From assembly GCA_947003375.1 (NCBI GenBank), contig CAMQOJ010000346.1:1-5068 (forward strand): a stretch of DNA of 5,068 bases, given 5' to 3'. The notes beneath the pieces were generated by a model. The model had not been told where the DNA came from. It did not search any database and was given only the letters and a program-made list of their open reading frames with translations. The position numbers and the translations under genes are program-made. Below, in pieces: positions 4,946 to 5,068 of the stretch (position 1 is the first letter of the stretch; each line of letters starts with the position of its first letter). This stretch comes from an uncultured Lachnospiraceae bacterium. Its GTDB lineage: Bacteria; Bacillota; Clostridia; Lachnospirales; Lachnospiraceae.

Positions 4946-5068
4946 TTCGGATTTGAGGTTCTGAGGGGGCTTTCCAAAAAAGGGGGGCCCTCTGCGGAAA
5001 AGGGGAATCCCCTCAATGGGGTTTAGATACAGCCAGGCATTCCGCGGGGGACTGGGGGGTGTGCTGGC
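4946..5068 (+). other. Non-coding, G-run-rich tail after the transporter operon
   Basis: No gene start is seen. Between 4965 and 5059 there are six runs of four or more Gs (4965-4969, 4982-4987, 5002-5005, 5018-5021, 5046-5050, 5054-5059). Besides the hairpin listed separately, small fold-backs such as GGGGAATCCCC (5002-5012) and CCCC/GGGG (5009-5012 with 5018-5021, followed by TTTAG) are present. They compete with each other and none is a convincing terminator. Confidence 0.5.
4964..4993 (+). terminator. Long wobble-containing RNA hairpin after the operon, terminator or mRNA-stabilising element
   Basis: Starting 19 bases after the permease 2 stop, the + strand RNA can form an unbroken 12-pair stem, AGGGGGCUUUCC with GGGGGGCCCUCU, closed by an A6 loop. 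Four of the pairs are G-U, so the structure exists only in + strand RNA; in the opposite strand these become A-C mismatches. There is no U-tract after it (GCGGAAAAGG follows), so it is not a classical intrinsic terminator. It may protect the 3' end or be an unusual stop signal. Confidence 0.4.

Overview
The window looks like chromosomal DNA of a gut-type Clostridia bacterium, most likely Lachnospiraceae (inferred). The reasons are strong AAGGAG-type Shine-Dalgarno sites, GC-rich genes with C/G-ending codons around a very AT-rich regulatory gap, a lipoprotein-type solute-binding protein, and a CUT1 sugar transporter with no ATPase beside it. No RNA genes, CRISPR arrays, insertion sequences or phage genes are visible.

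Layout. (1) Positions 1-568, + strand: the 3' part of a gene for an unrecognised, probably exported protein. It has a Gly/Gln/Glu-rich linker and two similar halves that may form a BLIP/BamE-like fold. (2) Positions 569-761: a convergent gap with a GC-rich hairpin terminator that could serve both strands. (3) Positions 762-1625, - strand: an AraC-family regulator with a cupin-type sensor and a C-terminal double helix-turn-helix. (4) Positions 1626-1875: a divergent AT-rich control region with an extended -10 promoter for each direction, a 51-bp nested inverted repeat next to the regulator's promoter, and an overlapping hairpin array followed by T7 just upstream of the transporter start codon. 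(5) Positions 1876-4945, + strand: a three-gene ABC sugar importer operon (binding lipoprotein, permease 1, permease 2) in MsmEFG order. (6) Positions 4946-5068: a G-run-rich tail with an RNA hairpin and no gene.

How it works (inference from the families): the lipoprotein captures an oligosaccharide outside the cell, the two permeases form the channel, and a shared MsmX/MsmK-type ATPase encoded elsewhere supplies the energy. The AraC protein probably senses the sugar and activates the operon from the shared region while controlling its own promoter. The substrate cannot be named, because no hydrolase or other catabolic enzyme lies in the window.

The transporter cassette itself is ordinary. 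The parts worth a second look are the mutually exclusive leader hairpins (1809-1850), the nested operator-like repeat (1687-1737), the 18-bp tandem repeat that lengthens the lipoprotein signal peptide (1882-1947), and the two-repeat protein at the left edge.
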